From the NCBI GenBank assembly GCA_039809495.1, contig JBDHVC010000017.1, forward strand, positions 17,727 to 81,726: 64,000 nt of DNA, written 5' to 3'. The notes under the pieces are model-generated. The model had not been told where the DNA came from, ran no database searches, and worked only from the letters and a program-made list of their open reading frames with translations. A program made the position numbers and the translations under genes. The DNA is from JAFLCL01 sp039809495 (GTDB lineage: Bacteria; Myxococcota_A; Polyangia; Polyangiales; Sandaracinaceae). Shown here in pieces: positions 26,144 through 33,819 of the stretch; position 1 is the first letter of the stretch, and each line of letters opens with the position of its first letter.

Positions 26144-27153
26144 GGTCCGCTCGCGCCCGGGTCGAAGAACGAGCCCGCCCCGCGCGCGACGAGGCGATCG
26201 TGGGCCCGCGCGCCCAGGCGCGTCCACGCGCGCCGGATCGCCTTCGGCGCGTGCTCGACGAGGTCGCCCTCGAGCTTCCAGAGGAAGGCGGCGTGGTAGT
26301 CGAGGCGATCCGCGTTGAAGAGGAAATTGATGAGCGCGTCCGGCTCCTTCGGGCCGCGCTCCTTCGGGATCCCGCACTCCCCCGCGAAGAGGGGGAAGGT
26401 GCGCTTGAGCACGCGCGGATCGGAGGCGTAGCGCGCGAGGTCGGCGCGCGAGGGGAGGCCGCCGTTCTCGTGGTAGACGTGGACGTCGATCGCGTCGAGC
26501 GAGGCGCCCGACGCGAAGAGCTTGGGGAGGAAGATCGGCTGCGTGCCCGCGGTGACGACGAGCCCGCTCGCCTCCGCGGAGACCGCCTCCTTCGCCCGCG
26601 CGAGGAAGCCTCCGAGCGTCTCCCACGCGATGGAGGGGTGCGCGTGGGCGTGCTCGGCGCGCGCGTCGGCGCAGTCCTCCGTGACCGTCTCGGGCTCGCT
26701 CAGGAGCTCGAGCCCGACGGCGACCTCCGGATCGAGGCGCCGCGCGATCTTCGCCACGAAGCGCTCGGCGAAGCGCGCGCCCTGCTCGGCGTCCTCGAGG
26801 ATCGAGCGCGTGATGGCGTCGTCGTCGCGGTGCGCGGCGTTCGCGTCGAGCAGCCCCCAGTAGATCCGCACGCCCGCGTGGCGCGCGGCCTCCTCGAGCA
26901 CGGTGATCGCCTCGTCGAGCGCGGGGTGGACGCCCACGACGCGGCCGCCCGCGTCGAGCAGGATCCCCTCGCCGCCCTCCGCGAGCCAGACGCGCACCGC
27001 CTCGAAGCCGAGCGCGCGCGCCTCGACGAGCGGCCCCGAGACGCGCATCGCGTCGAAGTCCGACGGCCAGTCGGGGAAGCGGGGGTTCGGCGCGAGGTCG
27101 TGCGCATAGCTGCCGAAGAAGTACGGGACGTTCACACCGAGGAGCGCGCGCAT
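26140..27153 (-). CDS. Clan GH-A glycoside hydrolase-like protein (GH5-type barrel)
   Basis: 337 residues. The N-terminus MRALLGVNVPYFFGSYAHDL and later strands follow a TIM-barrel rhythm. The putative acid/base glutamate lies in VGLELLSEPETV and the nucleophile in FPLFAGECGIPKERG. In clan GH-A the acid/base Glu is normally preceded by Asn; here it is Ser. No signal peptide is apparent, so it would be cytoplasmic. Mannanase- or glucanase-like activity is possible but unproven. It overlaps the methyltransferase downstream by 4 bp. Confidence 0.7.
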   Translation of the reverse strand: MRALLGVNVPYFFGSYAHDLAPNPRFPDWPSDFDAMRVSGPLVEARALGFEAVRVWLAEGGEGILLDAGGRVVGVHPALDEAITVLEEAARHAGVRIYWGLLDANAAHRDDDAITRSILEDAEQGARFAERFVAKIARRLDPEVAVGLELLSEPETVTEDCADARAEHAHAHPSIAWETLGGFLARAKEAVSAEASGLVVTAGTQPIFLPKLFASGASLDAIDVHVYHENGGLPSRADLARYASDPRVLKRTFPLFAGECGIPKERGPKEPDALINFLFNADRLDYHAAFLWKLEGDLVEHAPKAIRRAWTRLGARAHDRLVARGAGSFFDPGASGP

Positions 27154-27240
27154 GCTCGGACTATCGCACGCGGGGGCCCCGCCGCGGGCGGCTCGGAGGT
27201 CCACCCAACCGAGCCCGACGAGCGCGCTCACGGCGCGCTG

Positions 27241-28164
27241 TCAGCCGAGCATGCGATCGAGCGCGGCGAGCACGTCGGCCGTGACCTCGTCGCGGTTGAT
27301 CTCGTTCAGCATCTCGTGGCGCCCCTCGGGGTAGAGCTGGAGGCTCGCGCGCGTGAGGCCCGCCGAGACGAGCCGCTCGTGGACCTCGCGGACGCCCCTG
27401 CCCGCGCGGCCGACCGGATCGCGATCGCCCGCGAAGAGGTGGACCGGGAAGGCCTTGGGCACCGCGCCGAAGCCCGAGGTCGCGATCGCGTGGAGCCCCC
27501 CGAGCAGATCGACCCAGAGCTGGTTGGTCGAGCGGAAGCCGCAGAGCGGATCGGCGATGTACTTGTCGACCTCGATCGGATCGCGCGAGAGCCAGTCGTA
27601 GCGGGTCCGCGCGGGCTTGAACGCGTCGTTGTAAGCGCCGAACGACGCGAATTCGAGGACGGCGCTCCGGCCGCGCACCCCGCCGCGCAGCCGCTCGAGG
27701 CGCGCGAGCTTCTCGCCGACGCGCTCGAGGAGCGAGCCCGGCGCGTTCGTCCCGGAGAGGACCATGGCGTCGAAGCGCCGCGCGTCCCGCTGGAGCAGCG
27801 CCTGGCCAAAGAAGGAGCCCATCGAGTGCCCGAAGAAGACGAGCTTCTTGCCCGCGTGCTCGCTCCGCGCGCGCTCGCCGAGGGCCGAGAGGTCCTCGAG
27901 CACCCGCTCGAAGCCGCGCGTGTCGGCGAAGAAGCCGAGGTCGTCCTTCGTCGGCGCCGTCTTGCCGTGGCCGCGGTGATCGTCCGCGTAGACGACGTAC
28001 CCGGCGCCCGTGAGCGCCTCCGCGAAGCGCGCGTAGCGCCCGGCGTGCTCGGCGAGGCCGTGCGCGATCTGGACGACGGCGCGCGGCGAGCCCTCGGGCG
28101 ACCAGCGGTAGACGTGGATCGACGCCCCGTCTCGGGCCGTCAGCGTGAACGAGTCCTCGCGCAT
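27241..28164 (-). CDS. Alpha/beta hydrolase, monoacylglycerol-lipase-like
   Basis: 307 residues. VQIAHGLAEHAGRYARFAEA has the oxyanion-hole HG. DHRGHGKT and GHSMGS (nucleophile Ser) are typical of the YtpA/monoglyceride lipase group. An Asp and His for the triad are found in LFAGDRDPVG and EGRHEMLNEI. It is predicted to hydrolyse lipid esters in the cytosol or at the membrane. It lies 87 bp downstream of the divergent GH-like gene start. The stop codon continues into a CAGCGCGCC motif. Confidence 0.9.
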   Translation of the reverse strand: MREDSFTLTARDGASIHVYRWSPEGSPRAVVQIAHGLAEHAGRYARFAEALTGAGYVVYADDHRGHGKTAPTKDDLGFFADTRGFERVLEDLSALGERARSEHAGKKLVFFGHSMGSFFGQALLQRDARRFDAMVLSGTNAPGSLLERVGEKLARLERLRGGVRGRSAVLEFASFGAYNDAFKPARTRYDWLSRDPIEVDKYIADPLCGFRSTNQLWVDLLGGLHAIATSGFGAVPKAFPVHLFAGDRDPVGRAGRGVREVHERLVSAGLTRASLQLYPEGRHEMLNEINRDEVTADVLAALDRMLG

Positions 28165-28241
28165 GAGGCCGCGAGCATATCGCGCCGCGCGCGGGAGACA
28201 CGCGGCTTGGCCCCGGCGGCTCGGGCGGATAGATCAGCGGC

Positions 28242-28871
28242 ATGCCGAAGGGACGAGCGCTGCCGCACGCGACCCACCTCCTCCTCGCCGTCGCGCTCGC
28301 GCAGAGCGGCTGCTCGGGCGCGAGCGAGGGCGCGAGCGAGCCCGGCGCTGGGGCGGGCCCCGCGCTGGCCGCGCCCGCGCCCGCCGCGCAGGACGAGCCG
28401 GTCGAGGCCGAGGACGTCGCGGCGACGCCCGCGCCCGCCGATCTCTCGACGCACGAGGTCGCGCTCGTCGTCGTCCACGACGATCCGCTCCTGCGCTCCG
28501 AGCAGCGGCTCGTCGACGTGATCGTCGCGCGCATGGCGATGCGGCGCATCGACGCGGCCGCGCGCGACGCGGATGCAGAGGAGGCGAGCTTCGCGCGGGC
28601 CTTCTTCGCGGGCGCGGGGGACGCGAGCGCGGGCCTCCCGGCGAGCCTGCGCGGCCCAGGCGTCGTCCTCTTCCTCCGCTTCGCGCCCCAGCGCGAGCTC
28701 TCGAGCGGCGATCGCGCGACGCGCGGCTTCGCGGGCGCGCTCGCGTTCCGAGAGGGCGAGGCGACCCCCTTCCTCTCGCTCCGCGTCGACGACGAGGCGG
28801 GCTGGCGCGGCCCCGACGAGCAGCTCTGGCCCTGGCTCATCTCGCTCGTGCGCGCGGAGGCCGCGTCGTGA
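28242..28871 (+). CDS. Lipoprotein, unknown
   Basis: 209 residues. The signal region has a lipobox-like LAQSGC at about residue 24. A Glu/Ala/Pro-rich linker of about 50 residues follows. The remainder (VALVVVHDDPLLRSEQRLVD to DEQLWPWLISLVR) is beta-alpha mixed. Its stop overlaps the GTG of the next gene (GTGA), making a tight three-gene set. Function unknown. Confidence 0.55.
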   Translation: MPKGRALPHATHLLLAVALAQSGCSGASEGASEPGAGAGPALAAPAPAAQDEPVEAEDVAATPAPADLSTHEVALVVVHDDPLLRSEQRLVDVIVARMAMRRIDAAARDADAEEASFARAFFAGAGDASAGLPASLRGPGVVLFLRFAPQRELSSGDRATRGFAGALAFREGEATPFLSLRVDDEAGWRGPDEQLWPWLISLVRAEAAS

Positions 28872-29365
28872 CCCGCCTGGCCTCGATCCTCGCCGCGATG
28901 GCCGCGGTCCTCGTCGTGATCGCGCTCCTCGCCACGCCGCGGCCGGCGCGCGCCGGCGATCGGCCCCTCGAGGTGCTCCTCGTGAACATGGCCCCCCGCG
29001 CGGCCCGCCAAGACTGCCTGCGCGCCGCGATGCGGAGCTTCCCGCGGCGCGAGGCGAACGTCTCGCGCATGGGGAGCGAGCGCGTGCGCGAGCTCGCCGG
29101 CCACGGCGACGACGACGTCTCGTTCCTCGACTTTCGCGCGGAGGAGCTCGACGCGGCCGTGCGCCTGGTCCGCTCGGAGGCGCCGATCGACGCCGTGATC
29201 CTCCTCGACTGCCGCGCGGAGGAGAGCCGCGTCGCGGCCTGGATCCGCTCGCCCAACCGCGCCGTCACGCGCCTCTCGCTCGAGCGGACGGTGATCGACG
29301 AGGCGCGCGCCGCGTGGATCGGGCAGGCGCTCGCGCGCGCCGCGTGGATCGGGTTCACGCCATGA
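28868..29365 (+). CDS. Exported protein, unknown (second of three overlapping genes)
   Basis: 165 residues from a GTG inside the upstream stop overlap. A signal peptide or anchor spans residues 1-30 (AAMAAVLVVIALLATP). The rest contains two near-identical ARAAWIG boxes at the C-terminus, encoded by a 21-bp direct repeat at 29307 and 29334. No domain is recognised. Overlaps at both ends (GTGA, ATGA) suggest coupled translation with the neighbours. Confidence 0.55.
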   Translation: MTRLASILAAMAAVLVVIALLATPRPARAGDRPLEVLLVNMAPRAARQDCLRAAMRSFPRREANVSRMGSERVRELAGHGDDDVSFLDFRAEELDAAVRLVRSEAPIDAVILLDCRAEESRVAAWIRSPNRAVTRLSLERTVIDEARAAWIGQALARAAWIGFTP

Positions 29366-30774
29366 CCCGAGCCGCTCACGCGCTGATCCTCCTCGCCGCG
29401 GGGCTCGCCCTCGCGGGCGGCTGCGACGAGGGGCGCGCGCCCTTCTCGATCGAGCTGGTCGATCCCGCGGGCCAGAGCCCCGTCCGCGGCGCGACGAGCG
29501 GGCGCCTGCGCGTCCTCGTCGCGCAGGAGGGGCAGCCCACGCGCGAGACGGGCGTCGAGCTCGTCGGCGGCTCGTTCCAGCTCGACGTCGCGATCGCGAA
29601 TTACGCGCTCCCCACGCGGCTCCGCGTCGAGCTCGAGCGGGACGGCGTCACCTCGCTCGGCGCCGTGCCCACCTTCGCGCCCTTCTTCCTCCCCTTCGTG
29701 CGCGTGCCCCTCGTCCCGAGCGGGACCTGCGCGACGCTCGCGACGCAGCGCCTCTCGAGCGGGCGCGCCGGCGCGGCGATGGTGCTCGCCGAGGCGCGCC
29801 TCGTCGTCGTCGGCGGCCTCACGAGCGCGGGCGAGCGCGCGGCGAGCGTCGAGCGCTTCACCCCGCAGCTCCTCACGAGCGAGCTCGGATCGCTCACGCC
29901 GCTCGCGATCGACGCCTCGCTCGGCCGCGCGAGCGCGCGCGGCCTCCGGGGCACCTCGCGGCTCGTCGTCGTGTCCTCGGGCGGCGTGTTCCTCCTCGAT
30001 CTCGACGCGAGCTCGCTCGCGCCGAGCGCGCTCGAGGGCCTCTCGCCCGGCGCGGGCGAGCGCTCGACGCTCGTCTCGCTCGGAGGCGAGGGGCTCGCGC
30101 TCGTCGGCGGCGAGCGCGACGGCGGCGGCGTCGCGAGCGTCGCGTTCGTCGCCCTCGACGGAACCGTCTCGCGGAGCACGCTCCCGAGCGCGCGGCGCGA
30201 GGCGGCGGCGAGCGCGTGGGGCGACGGCTCGGGCGTCCTCGTCGCCGGCGGCGCCGACGCCTCGGCCCCCACGTTCCTCTTCGTCCCGACGGCGGTGGGC
30301 GATCGCGAGCGCGTCGTCGCGTTCGACGCGCCGGGGCTCGCGGGCCGCGCGCTCCGAGGCGGCGCGCTGGTCCGCTCGCCGGACGGCGCCGCCGCGCTCT
30401 ACGTCGGGATGCGCGATGGGTCCGACGCCCCGCTCGCCGAGACGTGGGTCGTCACGGGCTGCCCCTCGCGCTGCGTGGCCAGCGAGGGCCCCGCGTGGCC
30501 GCGCCCGCGCGCGGGCTCCGCGTTCGTCGAGACGGACGCGGGCGGCTGGCTCGTCGGCGGCCACGACGAGCGTGGCCCGCTCGACGACCTCGAGCGCGTC
30601 GAGTGGAGCGGCGCGACGCCTCGCTTCGCGGCGATGACCCTCGCCGCCCAGCGCGACGAGCCGGCGGCGGCGATGCTCGCGGGCGGCCTCGTCCTCGTCG
30701 CGGGCGGTCGCGGCGAGGGCGGCCCCCGAGACGACCTCGAGCTCTGCGCGCCGAGCGCGCTCGAGCCGCTCTGA
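29362..30774 (+). CDS. Kelch-like beta-propeller lipoprotein
   Basis: 470 residues. Lipobox LAGGC at about residue 21. Residues 140-460 contain repeated blade-like units with GG pairs (VVVGGLTSAGERA, LALVGGERDGGG, VLVAGGADASAP, LVGGHDERGPLDD, LVLVAGGRGEGGPR), the kelch pattern. It is probably a surface-anchored beta-propeller for binding proteins or polysaccharide. The stop codon is the start of repeat copy 2. Confidence 0.75.
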   Translation: MTRAAHALILLAAGLALAGGCDEGRAPFSIELVDPAGQSPVRGATSGRLRVLVAQEGQPTRETGVELVGGSFQLDVAIANYALPTRLRVELERDGVTSLGAVPTFAPFFLPFVRVPLVPSGTCATLATQRLSSGRAGAAMVLAEARLVVVGGLTSAGERAASVERFTPQLLTSELGSLTPLAIDASLGRASARGLRGTSRLVVVSSGGVFLLDLDASSLAPSALEGLSPGAGERSTLVSLGGEGLALVGGERDGGGVASVAFVALDGTVSRSTLPSARREAAASAWGDGSGVLVAGGADASAPTFLFVPTAVGDRERVVAFDAPGLAGRALRGGALVRSPDGAAALYVGMRDGSDAPLAETWVVTGCPSRCVASEGPAWPRPRAGSAFVETDAGGWLVGGHDERGPLDDLERVEWSGATPRFAAMTLAAQRDEPAAAMLAGGLVLVAGGRGEGGPRDDLELCAPSALEPL

Positions 30775-30844
30775 CGGCGCGCCTCGCTCGACGTGATCCG
30801 CCCCGCGGGCGAACAGCATGAATCAGGGCAACCGATTCGTGCTG
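30772..30844 (+). repeat. Modular palindromic element, copy 2 (modules A and C only)
   Basis: It starts on the kelch-protein stop codon as TGACGGCGCGCCTCGCTCG. Module A is cut short (30775-30809) and module B is missing. Module C is at 30814-30844, an 11-bp stem around a short loop with one mismatch. It lies between convergent genes and just before the stop of the small Cys-rich protein gene. Confidence 0.8.
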
Positions 30845-30870
30845 TGAGCGGACCCTACGCCGAGAGGCGC

Positions 30871-31080
30871 TCAGTGCTCGCAGGGGCTCGCGTGCGCGCT
30901 CGGGCAGCCCGACGAGCAGCACGCGCCGTCGCACGTCGCGGCGCGGACGGCGAGCGCGCCCGAGGCGCCGAGCACCGTCGCGACGATGACGACGGCCGTC
31001 CGCGCGCGCGGCGAGAGCGCCTGCCACTTCATCCGCGCGAGGTGCGTCGAGAGCCCGAGGATCGTGTTCGGCCGTTCCAT
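30871..31080 (-). CDS. Small single-pass membrane protein with Cys-rich tail
   Basis: 69 residues. The start MERPNTILGLSTHLARMKWQ is chosen because upstream in-frame sequence is basic and non-coding in character. One helix (residues 31-52, VVIVATVLGASGALAVRA) is followed by a short tail with five cysteines (CDGACCSSGCPSAHASPC), which would lie outside the cytoplasm if the N-terminus is inside. No family known. Too small to be certain, but codon use is normal for this DNA. Confidence 0.55.
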   Translation of the reverse strand: MERPNTILGLSTHLARMKWQALSPRARTAVVIVATVLGASGALAVRAATCDGACCSSGCPSAHASPCEH

Positions 31081-31187
31081 GGGGGCGAGTCTAGCCGCAC
31101 CGGGCGTCCGCCACCAAACCGGCCGGGCGCGCGCTCCTCGCGCTCGTTTGACAACCCGCGCGCGAGCCTGCACGACCTCGCCGCGCG

Positions 31188-31928
31188 ATGGAGCCCTTTC
31201 GACCGGTCATCCTCATCCCGACGTACGACAACCCGAACACGATCCGCGACGTCGTCGAGCGGGTGCGCGCGCACCTCCCCGAGGTGCTCGTCGTCGACGA
31301 CGGAAGCGGCGAGGCGAACCAGCGCGCGGTCGAGGCCCTCGCGGCCGAGGGGCTCGCGCACACGCACCGACGCCCGAAGAACGGCGGGAAGGGCGCCGCC
31401 GTGAAGACGGGCTTCGAGGTGGCGAGGTCCCTCGGCTACACCCACGCGCTCCAGGTCGACGCCGACGGTCAGCACGCGCTCGAGGACATCCCGAGGATGC
31501 TCGAGCTCGGCCGCGCGCAGCCCGAGGCGTGCGTCCTCGGCCAGCCCATCTTCGACGCGACCGCGCCCCGCCACCGCATGTTCCTCCGCGCGATCACGAT
31601 CTTCTGGACGCGCCTCGAGGTCGGTGGCGATCAGGTGGGCGATCCGCTCTGCGGCTTCCGCCTCTACCCGCTCGAGGCCTCCATCCGCACCCGAACGCCG
31701 GGCGATCGCATGGACTTCGATCCCGAGATCGTCGTTCGGCTCGCCTGGGCCGGCGTCCCCTTCGTCCACATGCCGACGAAGGTCCGCTACTTCACGCGGG
31801 CGGAGGGCGGCGTCTCGCACTGGCGCGCCCTCGAGGACAATTGGCTCATCTCCAAGATGCACTCACGCCTCATGTGGCGGCGCTCGATGCACATCTTCTT
31901 GCGGCGTCCGCTCCTCTCGGCGGGCTGA
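31188..31928 (+). CDS. Family 2 glycosyltransferase
   Basis: 246 residues of the GT-A fold. VILIPTYDNPNTIRDV and VVDDGSGE are the nucleotide-binding strands; ALQVDADGQHALEDIPRM carries the DxD metal motif. The C-terminal half (FRLYPLEASIRTRTPGDR) matches dolichyl-phosphate-mannose-synthase-like enzymes. There is no long C-terminal membrane domain. It is followed 3 bp later by an acyltransferase, so it probably glycosylates a lipid-linked intermediate. Confidence 0.88.
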   Translation: MEPFRPVILIPTYDNPNTIRDVVERVRAHLPEVLVVDDGSGEANQRAVEALAAEGLAHTHRRPKNGGKGAAVKTGFEVARSLGYTHALQVDADGQHALEDIPRMLELGRAQPEACVLGQPIFDATAPRHRMFLRAITIFWTRLEVGGDQVGDPLCGFRLYPLEASIRTRTPGDRMDFDPEIVVRLAWAGVPFVHMPTKVRYFTRAEGGVSHWRALEDNWLISKMHSRLMWRRSMHIFLRRPLLSAG

Positions 31929-31931
31929 GCG

Positions 31932-32888
31932 ATGGCGCCCTCGAGCGACGCGGAGCGGAGCTGTCCCACGCCGGGCGAGGCGCGCGCGGGTCGCGAGTGG
32001 CTCAGCGCGAAGGAGCGCGGCGGCGCGTTCGCGATCTGGTTTACCGTCTTTCTGACGACCTTCTTCGGCCGCACCCTCGACCGCTTCTTCGCGCGCTTCG
32101 TCACGCTCTACTACCTCGCGACGACGCCGAAGGTGCGCTCCTCGCTCCGGCTCTACTACGAGCGCCTCGACGGCCGCGAGGCGAGCCTCGGCCTGCTCTA
32201 CCGGCACCTCTTCCGCTTCGTCGTCTCCACGCTCGACGCGTTCTTCTTCATGGCCGGCAAGACCCACTACTTCACGGGCGAGCGCGACGGCCACCACCAC
32301 CTCGAGAGGCTCCGCGACGAGGGGCGCGGCGCCATCCTCCTCGGCGCGCACGTGGGCTCGCTCTACGCGATGCGCATCGCCAGCAAGGAGGAGCGCCTCC
32401 CGCTCCACGCGCTCATGTACACGAAGAACGCGCGGATGCTGAACGAGGCGTTCGCGCGCCTCGATCCGGAGGCGCACACGCAGGTGCTCGAGCTCGACCC
32501 CGAGGGCGGCATCGACGCGATGATCCGGGTGCGCGAGCTCGTCGAGGCCGGCGCGATCCTCGCGATCCTCGCCGATCGCGTGCCCGCGAACGCGCCGCCC
32601 GAGAAGATCGTGCGCGTGCCCTTCCTCGGCGAGGACGCCGCCTTCCCCGTCGGCCCCTTCCTCCTCGCCGCGGCGCTCAGGTGCCCCGTCTACACGACCT
32701 TCGGCCTCGGGCGCGGGACGAACCACTACGACCTCAGCTGCGAGCCCTTCGCCGAGCGCATCGAGCTGCCGCGCGGAAACCGCAAGGAGGCGCTCGAGGG
32801 CTACGTGCGGCGCTACGCCGAGCGCCTCGAGGCGGCCGTCCGCCGCGCGCCCGACAACTGGTTCAACTTCTACGACTTCTGGGCCTGA
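31932..32888 (+). CDS. LpxL/HtrB-type lipid acyltransferase
   Basis: 318 residues. A hydrophobic N-terminal anchor is followed by a long loop, LLGAHVGSLYAMRIASKEERLP (variant of the HX4E/D motif), YTKNARMLNEAF, and ILADRVPANAPPEKIVRVPF, typical of the lauroyl-acyltransferase family. Members add fatty acids to lipid A or ornithine lipids at the inner membrane. The C-terminal 19 bp overlap the convergent LPLAT gene. It is paired tightly with the GT2 gene. Confidence 0.85.
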   Translation: MAPSSDAERSCPTPGEARAGREWLSAKERGGAFAIWFTVFLTTFFGRTLDRFFARFVTLYYLATTPKVRSSLRLYYERLDGREASLGLLYRHLFRFVVSTLDAFFFMAGKTHYFTGERDGHHHLERLRDEGRGAILLGAHVGSLYAMRIASKEERLPLHALMYTKNARMLNEAFARLDPEAHTQVLELDPEGGIDAMIRVRELVEAGAILAILADRVPANAPPEKIVRVPFLGEDAAFPVGPFLLAAALRCPVYTTFGLGRGTNHYDLSCEPFAERIELPRGNRKEALEGYVRRYAERLEAAVRRAPDNWFNFYDFWA

Positions 32889-33733
32889 TCCGCCTCCGCG
32901 TCGCCCGCACGCTCGCGGCGGTGCGCGGCGTAGCGCTCCGCGTAGGCGCGCTCGAGCGCCTCGTGGAGCGAGCGCGCGTCGTCCCCCTCGCGCGGGACGA
33001 CCGGCGCGAGCCACTCGAAGCGGTACGTCGGCGGGATCGCCGGCGGCCGCGTGAGCGGGATCGTCTTCGTCAGGTAGGGCGGATCGACGTCGAGGTAGAC
33101 CGGCACGATCGGCACCCTCGCGCGCACCGCCGCCTCGAAGGCGCCGCGGTGGAAGCGCCGCAGGCGGTCGGGCCTCGAGCGCTGCCCCTCGGGGAAGACG
33201 AGCAGGGGTAGCCCGCCCTCGAGCGCCGCGACCATCCTGTCGAGCGTGTTCGAGGAGAGCGCGTGCTCGGCGTCGGGCCCCGCGATGAAGTACGTCGAGC
33301 GGAGCAGCCGCCCGAGCGCCCAGTGCCTCCACCACCGGCCGTTCGTCACGCACGAGAGCGGGCGGAAGCTCCCGAGGATCACGATCATGTCGATGAACGT
33401 CGGGTGGTTCGAGATCATCACGTAGGGCCGCGCCCGATCGACCTCGGCGGGCGGCGGCGGCAGCTCGAGGCGCACCACGCCGAAGAAGGCGGCCGTCCGC
33501 ATGATGAGGCCCATGCCGCCGTGGACGAGCCACATCGTCCGAGCGAGCGCGCGCTCGCGCGTCCCCACCTGGAGGAAGGGGAAGAGCACGAACGCGAAGA
33601 AGGGCCCGCCGAGGAAGAAGATGGCGAAGAGGAGGCCCATGAAGAGCACGCGGACCCAGCGCGGCCACGCGAACCGTGGGCGCGCCGTGAGCGACGCCTT
33701 GTGCTCGGGATCGAGGACGCCGGACGCGGACAT
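32870..33733 (-). CDS. 1-acyl-sn-glycerol-3-phosphate acyltransferase (PlsC-like)
   Basis: 287 residues. An N-terminal membrane helix (MGLLFAIFFLGGPFFAFVLF) is followed by SNHPTFIDMIVIL, the HX4D motif, and LLVFPEGQRSRPDRLRRFHRGAFE, motif III. This family makes phosphatidate from lysophosphatidate. Its 3' end overlaps the LpxL-type gene by 19 bp on the opposite strand. Downstream repeat copy 3 lies between its start and ftsK. Confidence 0.88.
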   Translation of the reverse strand: MSASGVLDPEHKASLTARPRFAWPRWVRVLFMGLLFAIFFLGGPFFAFVLFPFLQVGTRERALARTMWLVHGGMGLIMRTAAFFGVVRLELPPPPAEVDRARPYVMISNHPTFIDMIVILGSFRPLSCVTNGRWWRHWALGRLLRSTYFIAGPDAEHALSSNTLDRMVAALEGGLPLLVFPEGQRSRPDRLRRFHRGAFEAAVRARVPIVPVYLDVDPPYLTKTIPLTRPPAIPPTYRFEWLAPVVPREGDDARSLHEALERAYAERYAAHRRERAGDAEADQAQKS

Positions 33734-33750
33734 CGTCGCGCAGTCTCCCA

Positions 33751-33818
33751 CAGCACGAACCCGTTGCCCGGTTCGTGCTGCTCCTTCGTCGTCGGAGGGT
33801 CCGCGCCCCAGACCCTCT
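33751..33818 (-). repeat. Modular palindromic element, copy 3 (modules C and B)
   Basis: Module C occupies 33751-33780 (CAGCACGAAC...GTTCGTGCTG, about 10-bp stem). Module B is at 33794-33818 with one arm degraded. No module A or D. It ends against the ftsK stop (33820), so all the element is downstream of ftsK on the minus strand. Confidence 0.75.
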
Positions 33819-33819
33819 C

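Noticed and set aside
31188..33733. Aryl-polyene-like biosynthetic cluster
   Set aside because: Only glycosyltransferase and acyltransferases are present; no ketosynthase, dehydratase or carrier protein.
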